Positions 24,014 through 32,146 of a stretch of 64,000 nucleotides of DNA are shown here, in pieces; the stretch's first letter is position 1, and every line of letters begins with the position of its first letter. This DNA comes from RAM1 sp050247515 (GTDB lineage: Bacteria > Pseudomonadota > Gammaproteobacteria > Burkholderiales > Burkholderiaceae_C). Location of the stretch: NCBI GenBank assembly GCA_050247515.1, contig JBFWUB010000001.1:1-64000 (forward strand). The letters run 5' to 3'. The translations under genes and the position numbers were made by a program. The notes under the pieces are model-generated. The model worked only from the letters and a program-made list of their open reading frames with translations. It had not been told where the DNA came from and made no database searches.

Positions 24014-24418
24014 TCAGGGTTTGACGGTCATGAGCCAGGCCAGCACGTCGGCCTTTTCAGCCGGTGTGCATTCGCGCGCCATCACGTCATTGCAGTTGCG
24101 GCGGAACCATTTTTCAACCTTGACCGGGTCGGTGAACCGCTCGGGGTTGAAAGCTGGCGCCAGCGCACCGATCGTCTTGCCGGTGGACGCGTGCTTGCCG
24201 GCCTGCGAAGGCACGGCGGCGTGGCACGACGCGCAGCTCCATTCGCGCCCCTGGGTGGTGGTGAACAGCTGCTGTCCGCGCGCGGGTGCCGCGGGTTTGC
24301 CCGCCTGGGCGGTATAGCCGGCCAGCAGTTCGGCCGGCGTGGCTGCGGTAGCTGGCATGGCACCCGCGAGCGCCAGCAGGGCCGCAGCTGTGATCGAAGA
24401 AAACGGAACATGGGTCAT
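24014..24418 (-). CDS. DUF1924 (SHP-like) cytochrome c
   Basis: A 134-residue periplasmic mono-haem cytochrome: signal peptide at 1-25 (ending ATAA), one CASCH motif near residue 62, and the DUF1924 hallmarks TPAELLAGYTAQAG and NPERFTDPVKVEKWFRRNCNDVMARECTPAEKADVLAWL. SHP-type proteins bind O2 or NO transiently in Rhodobacter. It is the first gene of the unit DUF1924-DHC-cytochrome b561-response regulator-kinase, all on the minus strand with gaps of 10-22 bases or overlaps. Confidence 0.9.
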   Translation of the reverse strand: MTHVPFSSITAAALLALAGAMPATAATPAELLAGYTAQAGKPAAPARGQQLFTTTQGREWSCASCHAAVPSQAGKHASTGKTIGALAPAFNPERFTDPVKVEKWFRRNCNDVMARECTPAEKADVLAWLMTVKP

Positions 24419-24844
24419 GGCAACTCCTTGGCTGCCATGATCGGGAACGGGGCTTAGTGTTTCCTTAAAACGGTGGCCTGAGGCAATGCCAGCACCTCAG
24501 GGCGTATACACCACCTCGCCGCCTGTCAGGTAATACACGCCGCCATCCATCTGCACGCTGCGCTCGCCCCACAGGTCAAAGCGCGCATAACGCGCCGCGT
24601 CCGCAGCCGTGCCGTCAAAGCGCGTGACCTCGACCGGCGGACCTGCCGTCAACTTGCCGGCGACGGTGTCGGCCACGTAGCGGGCCAGGCCCTGCAAGCC
24701 GGGCATCAGGGCCGGACGCCAGCGGGCTGGCCGTGCTGGCCGTGCTGGCCGGCACGCAGTTGGGTTCGGTGCCGCTGCTGCGCAATGACACGGTCACGGG
24801 TGCCGCGGCGCCGGCATGCGGGCCCCCACAAACGGGCCATCATC
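24419..24844. other. 426-bp stretch without a convincing gene
   Basis: Between the cytochrome operon and the flavoprotein gene. The left part holds the short minus-strand frame described separately (24497-24706). The right part (about 24707-24844) contains a small tandem ctggccgtg repeat (24727-24750) and no start with a ribosome site. Composition stays GC-rich. The region may be the residue of a decayed gene. Confidence 0.5.
24497..24706 (-). pseudogene. Possible gene remnant / short hypothetical frame
   Basis: A 69-residue frame starting MPGLQGLARYVADTVAGKLTAG and ending GGVYYLTGGEVVYTP. The composition is protein-like, with a coherent helix followed by strands, unlike random GC-rich frames, but there is no ribosome site at the ATG and the sequence upstream in the same frame turns into a low-complexity Arg-Pro-Ala repeat before a stop near 24795. 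That fits the C-terminal piece of a broken gene. No family recognised. Confidence 0.3.
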
Positions 24845-26284
24845 TCAGCCCGGCTGACGCGCCGCGGCCCGCATCAACCGCGGCACATTGCCCATGGCTT
24901 CCATCGCGCACTGCCTGAACCGGGCCAGGATCGCCATCTTTTCGGTATCTGCCGGATCCACTTCGGCAATCATCTTGCCGAAGCCGTCCAGCCGGCTGTT
25001 GCGGATCCACTGGCGCAGCGCCTTGTCCTGGCTCCACTTGAACTGGTTGGTCATGCTGACCGCCACCGACGCCGGGTAGCCCTCCACCCCATCTGGGAAA
25101 GGCACGGTCTGGCACAGGTCGTTCTTGACGGTGTCGTCGGGGTAATGCGCTTCTACATACGCCGTGAGCGCCGCGCTGAATGTGGGCAGCGGCGCACGCA
25201 CCAGCTGCAGCACGATCTGCCCGCCCTGGAAGATGGGCTGCAGCGGCCGCGGCGCCACCGCCGAAGCCGTGCAGTCAACAAACAGCGTGCCCGGCGCCAC
25301 CGGCTCCGTGCCCTGGGCCAGCACCATCCGCGTGGGCTCGATCGCCCGCAGATGGCCCATGCGGATCACGCGCGTGATCTGGCGCAGCAGCGCCACCTCG
25401 CCCTGCGACATGGTGGCGTAGTGAAACATGCTGGGCATCTGGTCGGGGTCGATGCGCAACATCTGCTGCGCGGCCTCCAGCCGCAGGAACAGGTCCTGCA
25501 CCGATGTGGCCTTGGACAGCGCATCCATCTGTTCTGCCTGGCCGCCGATGCTGTGCTTGAAAAACTCGATGCCCGGCTGCGTCGTGGCGCGGTTGATCAG
25601 CCATGAATCGCGCGGCATGACCCACTGGATGGCGTCGGCGCTGGCGCCGCAGCCCAGCAGCCACACGCCCACGTCCATGGCGGTCTTGCCCGCGCCCACG
25701 ATCACGAACTGCGTGGGCCGCTCGCCGCGCGCCTGCCACAGCTGCACCAATGCGTTGGGCGGCACCAGGCGCACGCCCTCGCCCACAGCGAATTTGGGCG
25801 TGTGCGTGCTGGGCACGGTGGGGCTGGCATAAGCGGCGTTGACCACCTTGCGCCGCACCTTCACGGCCGTCTGCGCACCCGACAGGATGGAAGTGATGCG
25901 CCCGTCGCGGGCTTCGCCCGCACCACCCTGCCAGTCGCTCATGGCGTAGTAACGCACCCGGCCGCTGGGCAGCAGCTTCTGGTTCATCACGGTGTTGAAG
26001 TAGCCCGCCACCTCGGGGCCCGAGGCCAGCTCGTAGTAGCCCTGGTTGGTGCCCACCGTGTCCTTGCGGTTGGTGCCCAGCGGCAAGGAGTTGACGCCGT
26101 AAAAGGCCGACGGCTGGTGCAGGTTGACGAACGAATAGGCGTCGTTCCAGTGCCCGCCGGGCTTGCCGTGCCGGTCCACGATGGTGATGTGCGCATCGGG
26201 CAACTCGTCCAGCAGCGCATCGGCAAACGCCAGGCCTGAGGCGCCCGCGCCGATGATGAGGTAGTCCGTCTCGATGCTCGCCAT
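24845..26284 (-). CDS. FAD/NAD(P)-binding oxidoreductase (flavin monooxygenase-like)
   Basis: A 479-residue cytoplasmic flavoprotein. FAD motif GAGASG at residues 11-16 after MASIETDYLIIGAG; HGKPGGHWNDAYSFVNLHQPSAFYG follows (about 40-64), where the FAD-contacting GGxW and the substrate-facing segment of flavin-containing monooxygenases are expected; a second dinucleotide fold is at FVIVGAGKTAMDVGVWLLG (about 200). The start at 26284 has GGAG 7 bases upstream. It is divergent from an AllA-like lyase gene 70 bases away. Substrate unknown; the pair may work together on a nitrogenous or keto compound. Confidence 0.8.
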   Translation of the reverse strand: MASIETDYLIIGAGASGLAFADALLDELPDAHITIVDRHGKPGGHWNDAYSFVNLHQPSAFYGVNSLPLGTNRKDTVGTNQGYYELASGPEVAGYFNTVMNQKLLPSGRVRYYAMSDWQGGAGEARDGRITSILSGAQTAVKVRRKVVNAAYASPTVPSTHTPKFAVGEGVRLVPPNALVQLWQARGERPTQFVIVGAGKTAMDVGVWLLGCGASADAIQWVMPRDSWLINRATTQPGIEFFKHSIGGQAEQMDALSKATSVQDLFLRLEAAQQMLRIDPDQMPSMFHYATMSQGEVALLRQITRVIRMGHLRAIEPTRMVLAQGTEPVAPGTLFVDCTASAVAPRPLQPIFQGGQIVLQLVRAPLPTFSAALTAYVEAHYPDDTVKNDLCQTVPFPDGVEGYPASVAVSMTNQFKWSQDKALRQWIRNSRLDGFGKMIAEVDPADTEKMAILARFRQCAMEAMGNVPRLMRAAARQPG

Positions 26285-26354
26285 GGTGTCTCCGGTGTTG
26301 TGGTCTGAAAAAGCACTTGCGCTGTGGCCATGGTATGCGCAAACATGCCCTGCC

Positions 26355-27020
26355 ATGCACCCCATTCCACCCGCCCCGGCCCCCGACTACCTCAACCCCA
26401 ACCTGCCCGCAGGTCTGGCCACCGTGCGCATCCCGGTCGTGGAGGCTACTGTCGACAGCCTGCGCGGCTATGGCCTGCTGGTGGACGACCCGAAACAGCA
26501 CCAGGTGGAAATCGTGCGCTGGCCGTCGCAGGGCTGGCGGCCGGTAGACGTGGACAGCGGCAACGAAGGCGGCACCACGGTGGGCACCTTCGTCAGCGAA
26601 TGGGAAGGCGACATCCTCTACGGCAAGAACGACGCCGTGGGCGGCCACTACATCCTGGGCTACAGCACCCTGCCCGAGCTGGCCGACACCACCCACCGCC
26701 GCGACCCCACCCGGCTGCTGCTGTGGCACTGCAATTACCACCCCGACGGTGGGCAGATGTTCTTTCCCAATGAGCCCGGCCCCTTTCTGGTGCCCATGGC
26801 GCTGCCGGGCGACGACGTAAAGCCGCAGGACTTCAGATGCTTCTGGTTCAAGGGCGGCCAGGGCCTGCTGATGCACCCCAACGTGTGGCACGAGGGCGTG
26901 TTTGCCACCCGGGGCCGGCGCAGTTTTCATGACGAACAGGGCGCGGTGCATGCGCGCGTGTCGGTGAACTTCGCGACGGAGTTTGGGTGTTTGCTGGAGA
27001 TGGGGTTGGGGGTGGCGTGA
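26355..27020 (+). CDS. AllA-like (ureidoglycolate lyase family) protein
   Basis: A 221-residue protein of the ureidoglycolate lyase/cupin fold. The family core is clear: HCNYHPDGGQMFFPNEPGPFLVPMALPGD (about 142-170), FKGGQGLLMHPNVWHEGVF (about 181-199) and the C-terminal HARVSVNFATEFG. In AllA the His of the xxGVWHxx region lies at the active site. It is about 50 residues longer than E. coli AllA (160), with an N-terminal extension. No allantoin or purine genes are nearby, so ureidoglycolate may not be the substrate. Divergent from the flavoprotein. Confidence 0.72.
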   Translation: MHPIPPAPAPDYLNPNLPAGLATVRIPVVEATVDSLRGYGLLVDDPKQHQVEIVRWPSQGWRPVDVDSGNEGGTTVGTFVSEWEGDILYGKNDAVGGHYILGYSTLPELADTTHRRDPTRLLLWHCNYHPDGGQMFFPNEPGPFLVPMALPGDDVKPQDFRCFWFKGGQGLLMHPNVWHEGVFATRGRRSFHDEQGAVHARVSVNFATEFGCLLEMGLGVA

Positions 27021-27038
27021 GGGTGGGCGGCGGGCCCT

Positions 27039-27827
27039 TCACCGGCAACGTGAAAGCGCCAGCCGCTGCACGCCCGTCTGCAACCGCACTGAAACCTCTG
27101 CAGGCGCCAGCCATTGCACAGGCCCGATCACCGGTGACGGCAAAGGGCACCGGCCCACCTCCTGCAGCCGCCCGTCCACCAGCGCAACCAGCCTCAGCTG
27201 GCGGCGGGTCACGTCCGGCACCAACAGCCGCACGCCGTCACCCATGGCCACCGGCAAGGACAGCGCCAGCTCCGGCGTGTGGTTGACGTGGTTGGAAAAG
27301 CCCGCCAGCGCGGCGACCTCCTGCAGCGCCTGCCCGCGTTTTCTGTAGACCTTGAGCGTGCCGCCGATGTGCGGCGTCAGCACGGCCGAGATCTCGGCCT
27401 CACCGTCGCCGTCCAGGTCCGCAACGCCCACCACATTGAGCCAGCGCATCGGCGTGCCGATGGGCGCAGACTGCGCGCTGACGGCCAGCCGGTCCCCCGC
27501 CAGTCCCAACAGCATCAGGCGCGCGCCGGTACCGCGGGCACTCACGATGGTCAGAACCTCTGCCGGTCCGGCAGGCACCAGGCTGACGATGCGCGGGGTG
27601 AGGTCTTCAAAGACTTCGTCCTGCGGCAGGTCAAAGGCCAGATTCCGCCCGGTATCGGTGGTGACCAGCAGGCGCGCATACTCGTGCGGCTGGCCCAGCG
27701 CAAAGTGCCCGTAGCGCTGCACCGGTGCCGCAAAGCGGGCGTCTGCGATCCTGTCTGCCCTGGCGGGCAGTATGGCCAGCGCCCATGCGGCCAGCGTGAG
27801 GCATTTGAAGAATTTCTGTAGGGTCAT
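27039..27827 (-). CDS. Exported beta-propeller-like (VCBS/FG-GAP) protein
   Basis: A 262-residue protein with a signal peptide (residues 1-23, MTLQKFFKCLTLAAWALAILPARA). The mature part is rich in beta strands and contains one clear FG-GAP/VCBS-type calcium-loop motif, VGVADLDGDGEAEISAVLTPHIGG (about residues 143-166), with DLDGDGEAE matching the DxDxDG loop; similar but weaker strands before and after suggest a partial propeller. Periplasmic or surface location is expected. It converges on the AllA-like gene with an 18-base gap. Function unknown. Confidence 0.7.
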   Translation of the reverse strand: MTLQKFFKCLTLAAWALAILPARADRIADARFAAPVQRYGHFALGQPHEYARLLVTTDTGRNLAFDLPQDEVFEDLTPRIVSLVPAGPAEVLTIVSARGTGARLMLLGLAGDRLAVSAQSAPIGTPMRWLNVVGVADLDGDGEAEISAVLTPHIGGTLKVYRKRGQALQEVAALAGFSNHVNHTPELALSLPVAMGDGVRLLVPDVTRRQLRLVALVDGRLQEVGRCPLPSPVIGPVQWLAPAEVSVRLQTGVQRLALSRCR

Positions 27828-27957
27828 GCGGGTTGACAACACCTGAAACGGGTTAGAACCGGGCCCTTGAACCGGGCCGCGCTGTAAGAACGGGCCGCCT
27901 GCCAACGACCCATCCCGTTCCCCGGATCATCGCCCATTCACCCAACCAAGGACCACC

Positions 27958-28515
27958 ATGACCCCACAACGCAACGCCGCCCTGATGCCCCGCCACCCGG
28001 TACCTGCCCTGAACGTGCCCCTGACCTCTGGCGGTCGCCATGTGCTGGGCGCAGCACCCGCGCAACACTTTGACATGGTGGTGTTCTACCGGGGTCTGCA
28101 TTGCCCCATTTGCGCCAAATACCTGCTGGAGCTGGAGCGCCTGGCGCCCGAGTTTGCGTCGCGCGGCGTGAGCCTGCTGGCCGTCAGCAGTGACGACCAG
28201 GACCGCGCCCTGCAAATGGTCACCAAGGTCAGCGCCAGCGCGCTGCGCTTCGGGTATGGCCTGAGCCTGAAGACAGCGCGCGAGTGGGGTCTGTACATCA
28301 GCACCTCCCGTGGCAAGACGTCCATCGGCATAGACGAGCCAGCGCTGTTCAGCGAGCCGGGGGTGTTTCTGGTGCGGCCTGATGGCACGCTGTACTACGG
28401 CGCGGTGCAAACCATGCCGTTTGCACGGCCGCAGTTCCAGGATTTGCTGAGCGCCATTGACTTTGCCATCAGCAAAGACTACCCGGCGCGGGGTGAATAC
28501 GCCGGCGAGGTGTGA
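27958..28515 (+). CDS. Peroxiredoxin-like AhpC/TSA family protein
   Basis: A 185-residue thioredoxin-fold protein. The active-site segment FYRGLHCPICAKYLLELERLAPEF (about residues 42-65) has a C-x2-C pair at the N-end of the helix, where classical peroxiredoxins have a TxxC peroxidatic Cys; this is the peroxiredoxin-like group found widely in proteobacteria. LLAVSSDDQDRALQM and EPGVFLVRPDGTLYYGAVQTMPFARP complete the fold. No signal peptide: cytoplasmic. Expected to reduce peroxides or act as a thiol oxidoreductase. Confidence 0.85.
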   Translation: MTPQRNAALMPRHPVPALNVPLTSGGRHVLGAAPAQHFDMVVFYRGLHCPICAKYLLELERLAPEFASRGVSLLAVSSDDQDRALQMVTKVSASALRFGYGLSLKTAREWGLYISTSRGKTSIGIDEPALFSEPGVFLVRPDGTLYYGAVQTMPFARPQFQDLLSAIDFAISKDYPARGEYAGEV

Positions 28516-28693
28516 CGGCATCGGCCCGCTTGCCTCGCGCAATCGTCTGCTGCCGCTGCAAATGCCACAGCATGCCGCGCGGCCGCCAGCCACTGGCACC
28601 TAACCCTGAGCCATCCACAGGGTCATTGGCGGACGCGATTGGCAGCGGCGGCGTGTACGCCCAGAATCTGCTGATTCCTGATCGGCCCCCCAC

Positions 28694-30076
28694 ATGCCTC
28701 CTCCGCGCCACCTCCTTCGTGCCGCCACGGCATCGGCCCTGCTGTGGGCCGCGGCGGGCATCGGCTGGGCCAGCGCGGCCCAGCCTTTGAGCGACGAACT
28801 GCTGGGCGCGCTGCAAGGCGCCTACACCCGCGCCGTCATGCCCGGCGAACAGGCCGATCTGCACCGCGACCTGCTGGCCAGCGTGCTGCAGCGCGTGCAG
28901 CGCAGCCACGCCACCGAGGCCGACTTTGCCGCGCTGGCGGCCGCCGCCATCAAGGTGCTGGACGCGCTGCCCGCCGGCAGCGGCGAGCCGGCCGAGACCT
29001 TCCGCACGGCCATGAACACCGCGCTGCGTTCGTTTGACAACTACGCGCGCTACCTGGACGCCCGGGCCTACAGCCGTGACCAGGCGTCGTCGGGCGGCAG
29101 CTTCGTGGGCCTAGGCATTGAGGTGGAAACATCCGACGCCGGCGTGCGCATCACCGCGCCCATGCCCGGCGGCCCTGCCGCCAAAGCCGGCCTGCGCGCG
29201 GGCGACCTGATCGTGCAGGTGGACGACAAGCCGTTGCGCGGCGTGGCGCTGGCGGATGCCATTGCCCGCATGCGCGGGGATGTGGGCACGCAGGTGTCGC
29301 TGGTGGTGCGCCGCGAAGGCAGCGAGGACTTCACGCTGGCGCTGACGCGCGACACCATCCGCCGCCAGCTGCTGCGCTGGCGCATGGAGGGCGACGCGCT
29401 GGTGCTGCGCCTGTCATCGTTCAGCGGCCCCGTGGCCTCGGCCCTGACCGAGGCCATCGCCGAAGCCACGGCCCAGGCGCGGCCGCAGGCCGTGGTGCTG
29501 GACCTGCGCGGCAACCCCGGCGGCCTGATCCGCGAGGCGGTGCGCGTGGCGGACGCCTTCCTGAGCCAGGGCGCGATTGCCTCCATGCGCGGGCGCACGC
29601 CGGGCAACGAACGGACCTGGCAGGCCGACAGCACCGAGCTGCTGGCGGGTCTGCCCATGGTGGTGCTGCTGGACAAGAACTCCGCCTCGGCGTCCGAGCT
29701 GGTGGCCGCTGCATTGCAGGAAAACGCCCGCGCCACCGTCATGGGCCAGCGCAGCTTTGGCAAGGGCAGCGTGCAGACCACCTATGCGCTGGGTGAAGGC
29801 CGCGGCGCCGTCAAGCTCACCAGCGCGCTGTATTACGGCCCGCTGGGCCGCACGGTGAACAAGGCGGGCGTGGTGCCTGATGTGGAGCTGGTCCTGCCCC
29901 AACCCGACGCGCGTGCAACCACGATCACGACGACGGGCCCGGTCATTCGCGTCACGCAGGGTCACTGCGCTGCAGCCACCCCCGTGGCGGATGCTGCGCT
30001 GTCGTGCGCCCTGACGTTTTTGCAGGCCGGCAGCGCCGACGCCTTCGCCGCAGCGTTTGCGGACGCCGCACCGTGA
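28694..30076 (+). CDS. S41-family C-terminal processing peptidase (CtpA-like)
   Basis: A 460-residue periplasmic protease. Signal peptide at 1-29; an N-terminal helical region; a PDZ domain at about 134-215 (FVGLGIEVETSDAGVRITAPMPGGPAAKAGLRAGDLIVQV); and the S41 catalytic core with Ser332 in NSASASE and Lys357 in FGKGSVQT, 25 residues apart as in CtpA. The LRGNPGG segment (about 271-277) is the substrate-binding loop. A Cys pair occurs in the C-terminal tail (GHCAAATPVADAALSCAL). It converges on the acyl-CoA dehydrogenase. Confidence 0.92.
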   Translation: MPPPRHLLRAATASALLWAAAGIGWASAAQPLSDELLGALQGAYTRAVMPGEQADLHRDLLASVLQRVQRSHATEADFAALAAAAIKVLDALPAGSGEPAETFRTAMNTALRSFDNYARYLDARAYSRDQASSGGSFVGLGIEVETSDAGVRITAPMPGGPAAKAGLRAGDLIVQVDDKPLRGVALADAIARMRGDVGTQVSLVVRREGSEDFTLALTRDTIRRQLLRWRMEGDALVLRLSSFSGPVASALTEAIAEATAQARPQAVVLDLRGNPGGLIREAVRVADAFLSQGAIASMRGRTPGNERTWQADSTELLAGLPMVVLLDKNSASASELVAAALQENARATVMGQRSFGKGSVQTTYALGEGRGAVKLTSALYYGPLGRTVNKAGVVPDVELVLPQPDARATTITTTGPVIRVTQGHCAAATPVADAALSCALTFLQAGSADAFAAAFADAAP

Positions 30077-30082
30077 CGGGCC

Positions 30083-31246
30083 TTACTTGCCGCCCAGCCC
30101 CATCGCGCGGGTGATCACCTCTTTCATGATTTCGTTGGTGCCGCCGTAGATGCGCTGCACGCGCGCGTCGGCATAGGCGCGGGTGATCGGGTATTCCCAC
30201 ATGTAGCCGTAGCCGCCGTGCAGCTGCACGCATTCGTCCATGACCTTGCATTGCAGGTCGCTGCACCAGTACTTGGCCATGCTGGCCGTGGCCGTGTCCA
30301 GCTTGTCCTGGCAGACCAGCTCCGTGCATTTATCCACAAACACCTGGGCGATCTGCACCTCGGTCTGCAGCTCGGCCAGGGTATAGCGGGTGTTCTGGAA
30401 ACTGGCCACGGGCTGGCCAAACACCTTGCGCTCTTTCACATAGGCCACCGTCTGGTCAATCGCCGCCTGCGCGGCGGCCACGGCGCCAATGGCGATCTGC
30501 AGCCGCTCCCAGGGCAGCTGTTCCATCAGGCAGATGAAGCCCTTGTTCTCAAACGCGGGGCCGCCCAGCAGGTGGTCCGCCGGCACGCGCACGTTGTCGA
30601 AAAACAGCTCGCTGGTGTCCTGCGCCTTCAGGCCCAGCTTTTTCAGGCGCTTGCCTTTTTCAAAGCCCTTCATGCCGCGCTCCACCAGCAGCAGGCTGGT
30701 GCCCTTGCCGCCGGCGTCGGGGTTGGTCTTGGCCACCACGATCACCAGGTCGGCATGCCAGCCGTTGGTGATGAAGGTCTTGCTGCCGTTGAGCAGGTAG
30801 CTGCCGTCAGGCTGCTTGATCGCCGTACTCTTGATGCCTTGCAGGTCGCTGCCCGCCGCAGGCTCGCTCATGGCAATGGCGCCGATCATCTCGCCGCTGG
30901 CGAGTTGGGGCAGGTACCTGGCCTTTTGCTCCGGCGTGCCGTAGTGCAGGATGTACGGTGCCACGATCTCGCTGTGCAGGCTGTAGCCGATGCCCGTCAG
31001 GCCGCGCGCGTTCAGCTCCTCAAACTGCACCACGCTGTACAGCTTGTCGGCGCCCGAGCCGCCATATTCCTCGGGCATGGTCATGCACAGAAAGCCGTTC
31101 TCGCCGGCCTTGTTCCACACCGCGCGGTCCACATAGCCCTGCTCCTCCCATTCATCGTGGTGGGGGGCGATCTCCTTGTCGCAAAAGCGCCCGAAGCTGT
31201 CGCGAAAGGCCTCGTGGTCGGCGCTGAACAGGGTGCGTTCGATCAT
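30083..31246 (-). CDS. Acyl-CoA dehydrogenase, LCAD/isovaleryl-CoA-type active site
   Basis: A 387-residue FAD-dependent acyl-CoA dehydrogenase: IGAIAMSEPAAGSDLQGI (about 121-138), KTFITNGWHADLVIVVAKT (about 156-174) and the C-terminal QLHGGYGYMWEYPITRAYADARVQRIYGGTNEI. The usual catalytic Glu in the YEGT motif is replaced by Gly (YGGT, 367-370), while Glu247 in LPWERLQIAIGA sits where isovaleryl-CoA and long-chain dehydrogenases keep their base. So the enzyme is likely active on branched or long acyl chains. Part of a local beta-oxidation cluster with a thiolase and an FadJ-type enzyme across the metallophosphoesterase gene. Confidence 0.92.
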   Translation of the reverse strand: MIERTLFSADHEAFRDSFGRFCDKEIAPHHDEWEEQGYVDRAVWNKAGENGFLCMTMPEEYGGSGADKLYSVVQFEELNARGLTGIGYSLHSEIVAPYILHYGTPEQKARYLPQLASGEMIGAIAMSEPAAGSDLQGIKSTAIKQPDGSYLLNGSKTFITNGWHADLVIVVAKTNPDAGGKGTSLLLVERGMKGFEKGKRLKKLGLKAQDTSELFFDNVRVPADHLLGGPAFENKGFICLMEQLPWERLQIAIGAVAAAQAAIDQTVAYVKERKVFGQPVASFQNTRYTLAELQTEVQIAQVFVDKCTELVCQDKLDTATASMAKYWCSDLQCKVMDECVQLHGGYGYMWEYPITRAYADARVQRIYGGTNEIMKEVITRAMGLGGK

Positions 31247-31273
31247 GGTGTTGCTCCTCGGTTCTGTATTGAT

Positions 31274-32029
31274 TCACGCCTGCCCTGTCGCCAGCCAGCG
31301 CGCCCAGGCTTGCGCGCCTTCCTGCATGGCCTTGGCGCTGGCAGCCTGCCAGTCGTAGGGCACAGCCATCAGCGCGACGGACCAGCCTGCGGTGGTGCGT
31401 TCGCACAGCACGTAGCGGGCATGAGGCGTGCCGTTGACGTGGGCATGCGGCGCAACGTGGTCGTCGTCAAAGGCCTGCAGGCCCACGCTGCCCGCGTTGA
31501 CGCACAGCGTGCCACCGCCATCCGCCGCGGGCAGCCAGGTGGTGCGCGGCAGGTGGCTGTGGCCGCACAGCACCAGGCCAGCCGTGGCACCCGGGCTGCC
31601 GGCCAGACGCCGGGCCACTTCGTCGGTCCGCGCGGCGCGGGAGCCCGCAGGCTCCACGGTTTCCAGCAGGTACATCAGATCGGTGGCGGGCTGGCCGTGG
31701 CACAGGTACACGTCGCCTTCCAGCACCAACGTCCCCGGCAGGCTGGCCAGCCACTGCTGCTGGGCTGGCGTGGTGTGCTCGTACGCAAACTGGTCCGAGG
31801 GGCCGCCCGCCCTGCCCGCGCAACGCAGCAGCTGGCGCTCGTGGTTGCCGGCAATCGTGGGCAGGTCCAGCGCCATCAGGCGGTCGGCGGTTTCAGCGGG
31901 CCACAGCGGGCCCGACAGGATGTCGCCGCAGTTGACGGTGATGTCCGCGCCACGGCGGGCAATGTCGGCCAGCACGGCGTCCAGCGCCGGCAGGTTGCCG
32001 TGGATGTCGGAGATGGCGGCGATGCGCAT
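31274..32029 (-). CDS. Metallophosphoesterase (YfcE-like)
   Basis: A 251-residue calcineurin-type phosphoesterase. Metal-binding motifs: AISDIHGNLPALDAVL (residues 4-19), VNCGDILSGPLWPAET (about 33-48), IAGNHERQLL (about 60-69) and CGHSHLPRTTWL (about 155-166). The order and spacing match the small cytosolic phosphodiesterase group. It lies between the acyl-CoA dehydrogenase (27 bases downstream) and the divergent thiolase. Its substrate is unknown and a link to fat oxidation is not obvious. Confidence 0.9.
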   Translation of the reverse strand: MRIAAISDIHGNLPALDAVLADIARRGADITVNCGDILSGPLWPAETADRLMALDLPTIAGNHERQLLRCAGRAGGPSDQFAYEHTTPAQQQWLASLPGTLVLEGDVYLCHGQPATDLMYLLETVEPAGSRAARTDEVARRLAGSPGATAGLVLCGHSHLPRTTWLPAADGGGTLCVNAGSVGLQAFDDDHVAPHAHVNGTPHARYVLCERTTAGWSVALMAVPYDWQAASAKAMQEGAQAWARWLATGQA

Positions 32030-32102
32030 GGGGTGAGAGTCGTTGGGATGAAAGTCGCCAGTCTGTCGCCATTTTTACAGAGCATTTGCTTGGTGAAATG
32101 AA

Positions 32103-32108
32103 TATACT
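32103..32108 (+). promoter_or_regulatory. -10-like element of the thiolase promoter
   Basis: tatact, 39 bases upstream of the thiolase ATG, inside the only A/T-rich patch of the area (32067-32117). No -35 at standard distance is convincing (tttaca at 32074 is 23 bases off). A short inverted repeat agca-tt-tgct lies at 32081-32090 and could bind a regulator. Confidence 0.4.
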
Positions 32109-32146
32109 GGGTTTTTCCCTCAAGCCCCCCTCCGACGGAGCACCCC

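Noticed and set aside
24733..24918. Plus-strand frame beginning MLAVLAGTQLGSVPLL
   Set aside because: No ribosome site, overlaps the 3' end of the flavoprotein gene antisense, and the leader is a product of the ctggccgtg repeat.
25275..26951. Minus-strand open frame (558 codons) spanning the flavoprotein and AllA-like genes
   Set aside because: Out of frame with the flavoprotein and antisense to the lyase; no motif.
30218..32101. Long plus-strand open frame (627 codons)
   Set aside because: Antisense to the acyl-CoA dehydrogenase and metallophosphoesterase genes, both with complete catalytic motifs.
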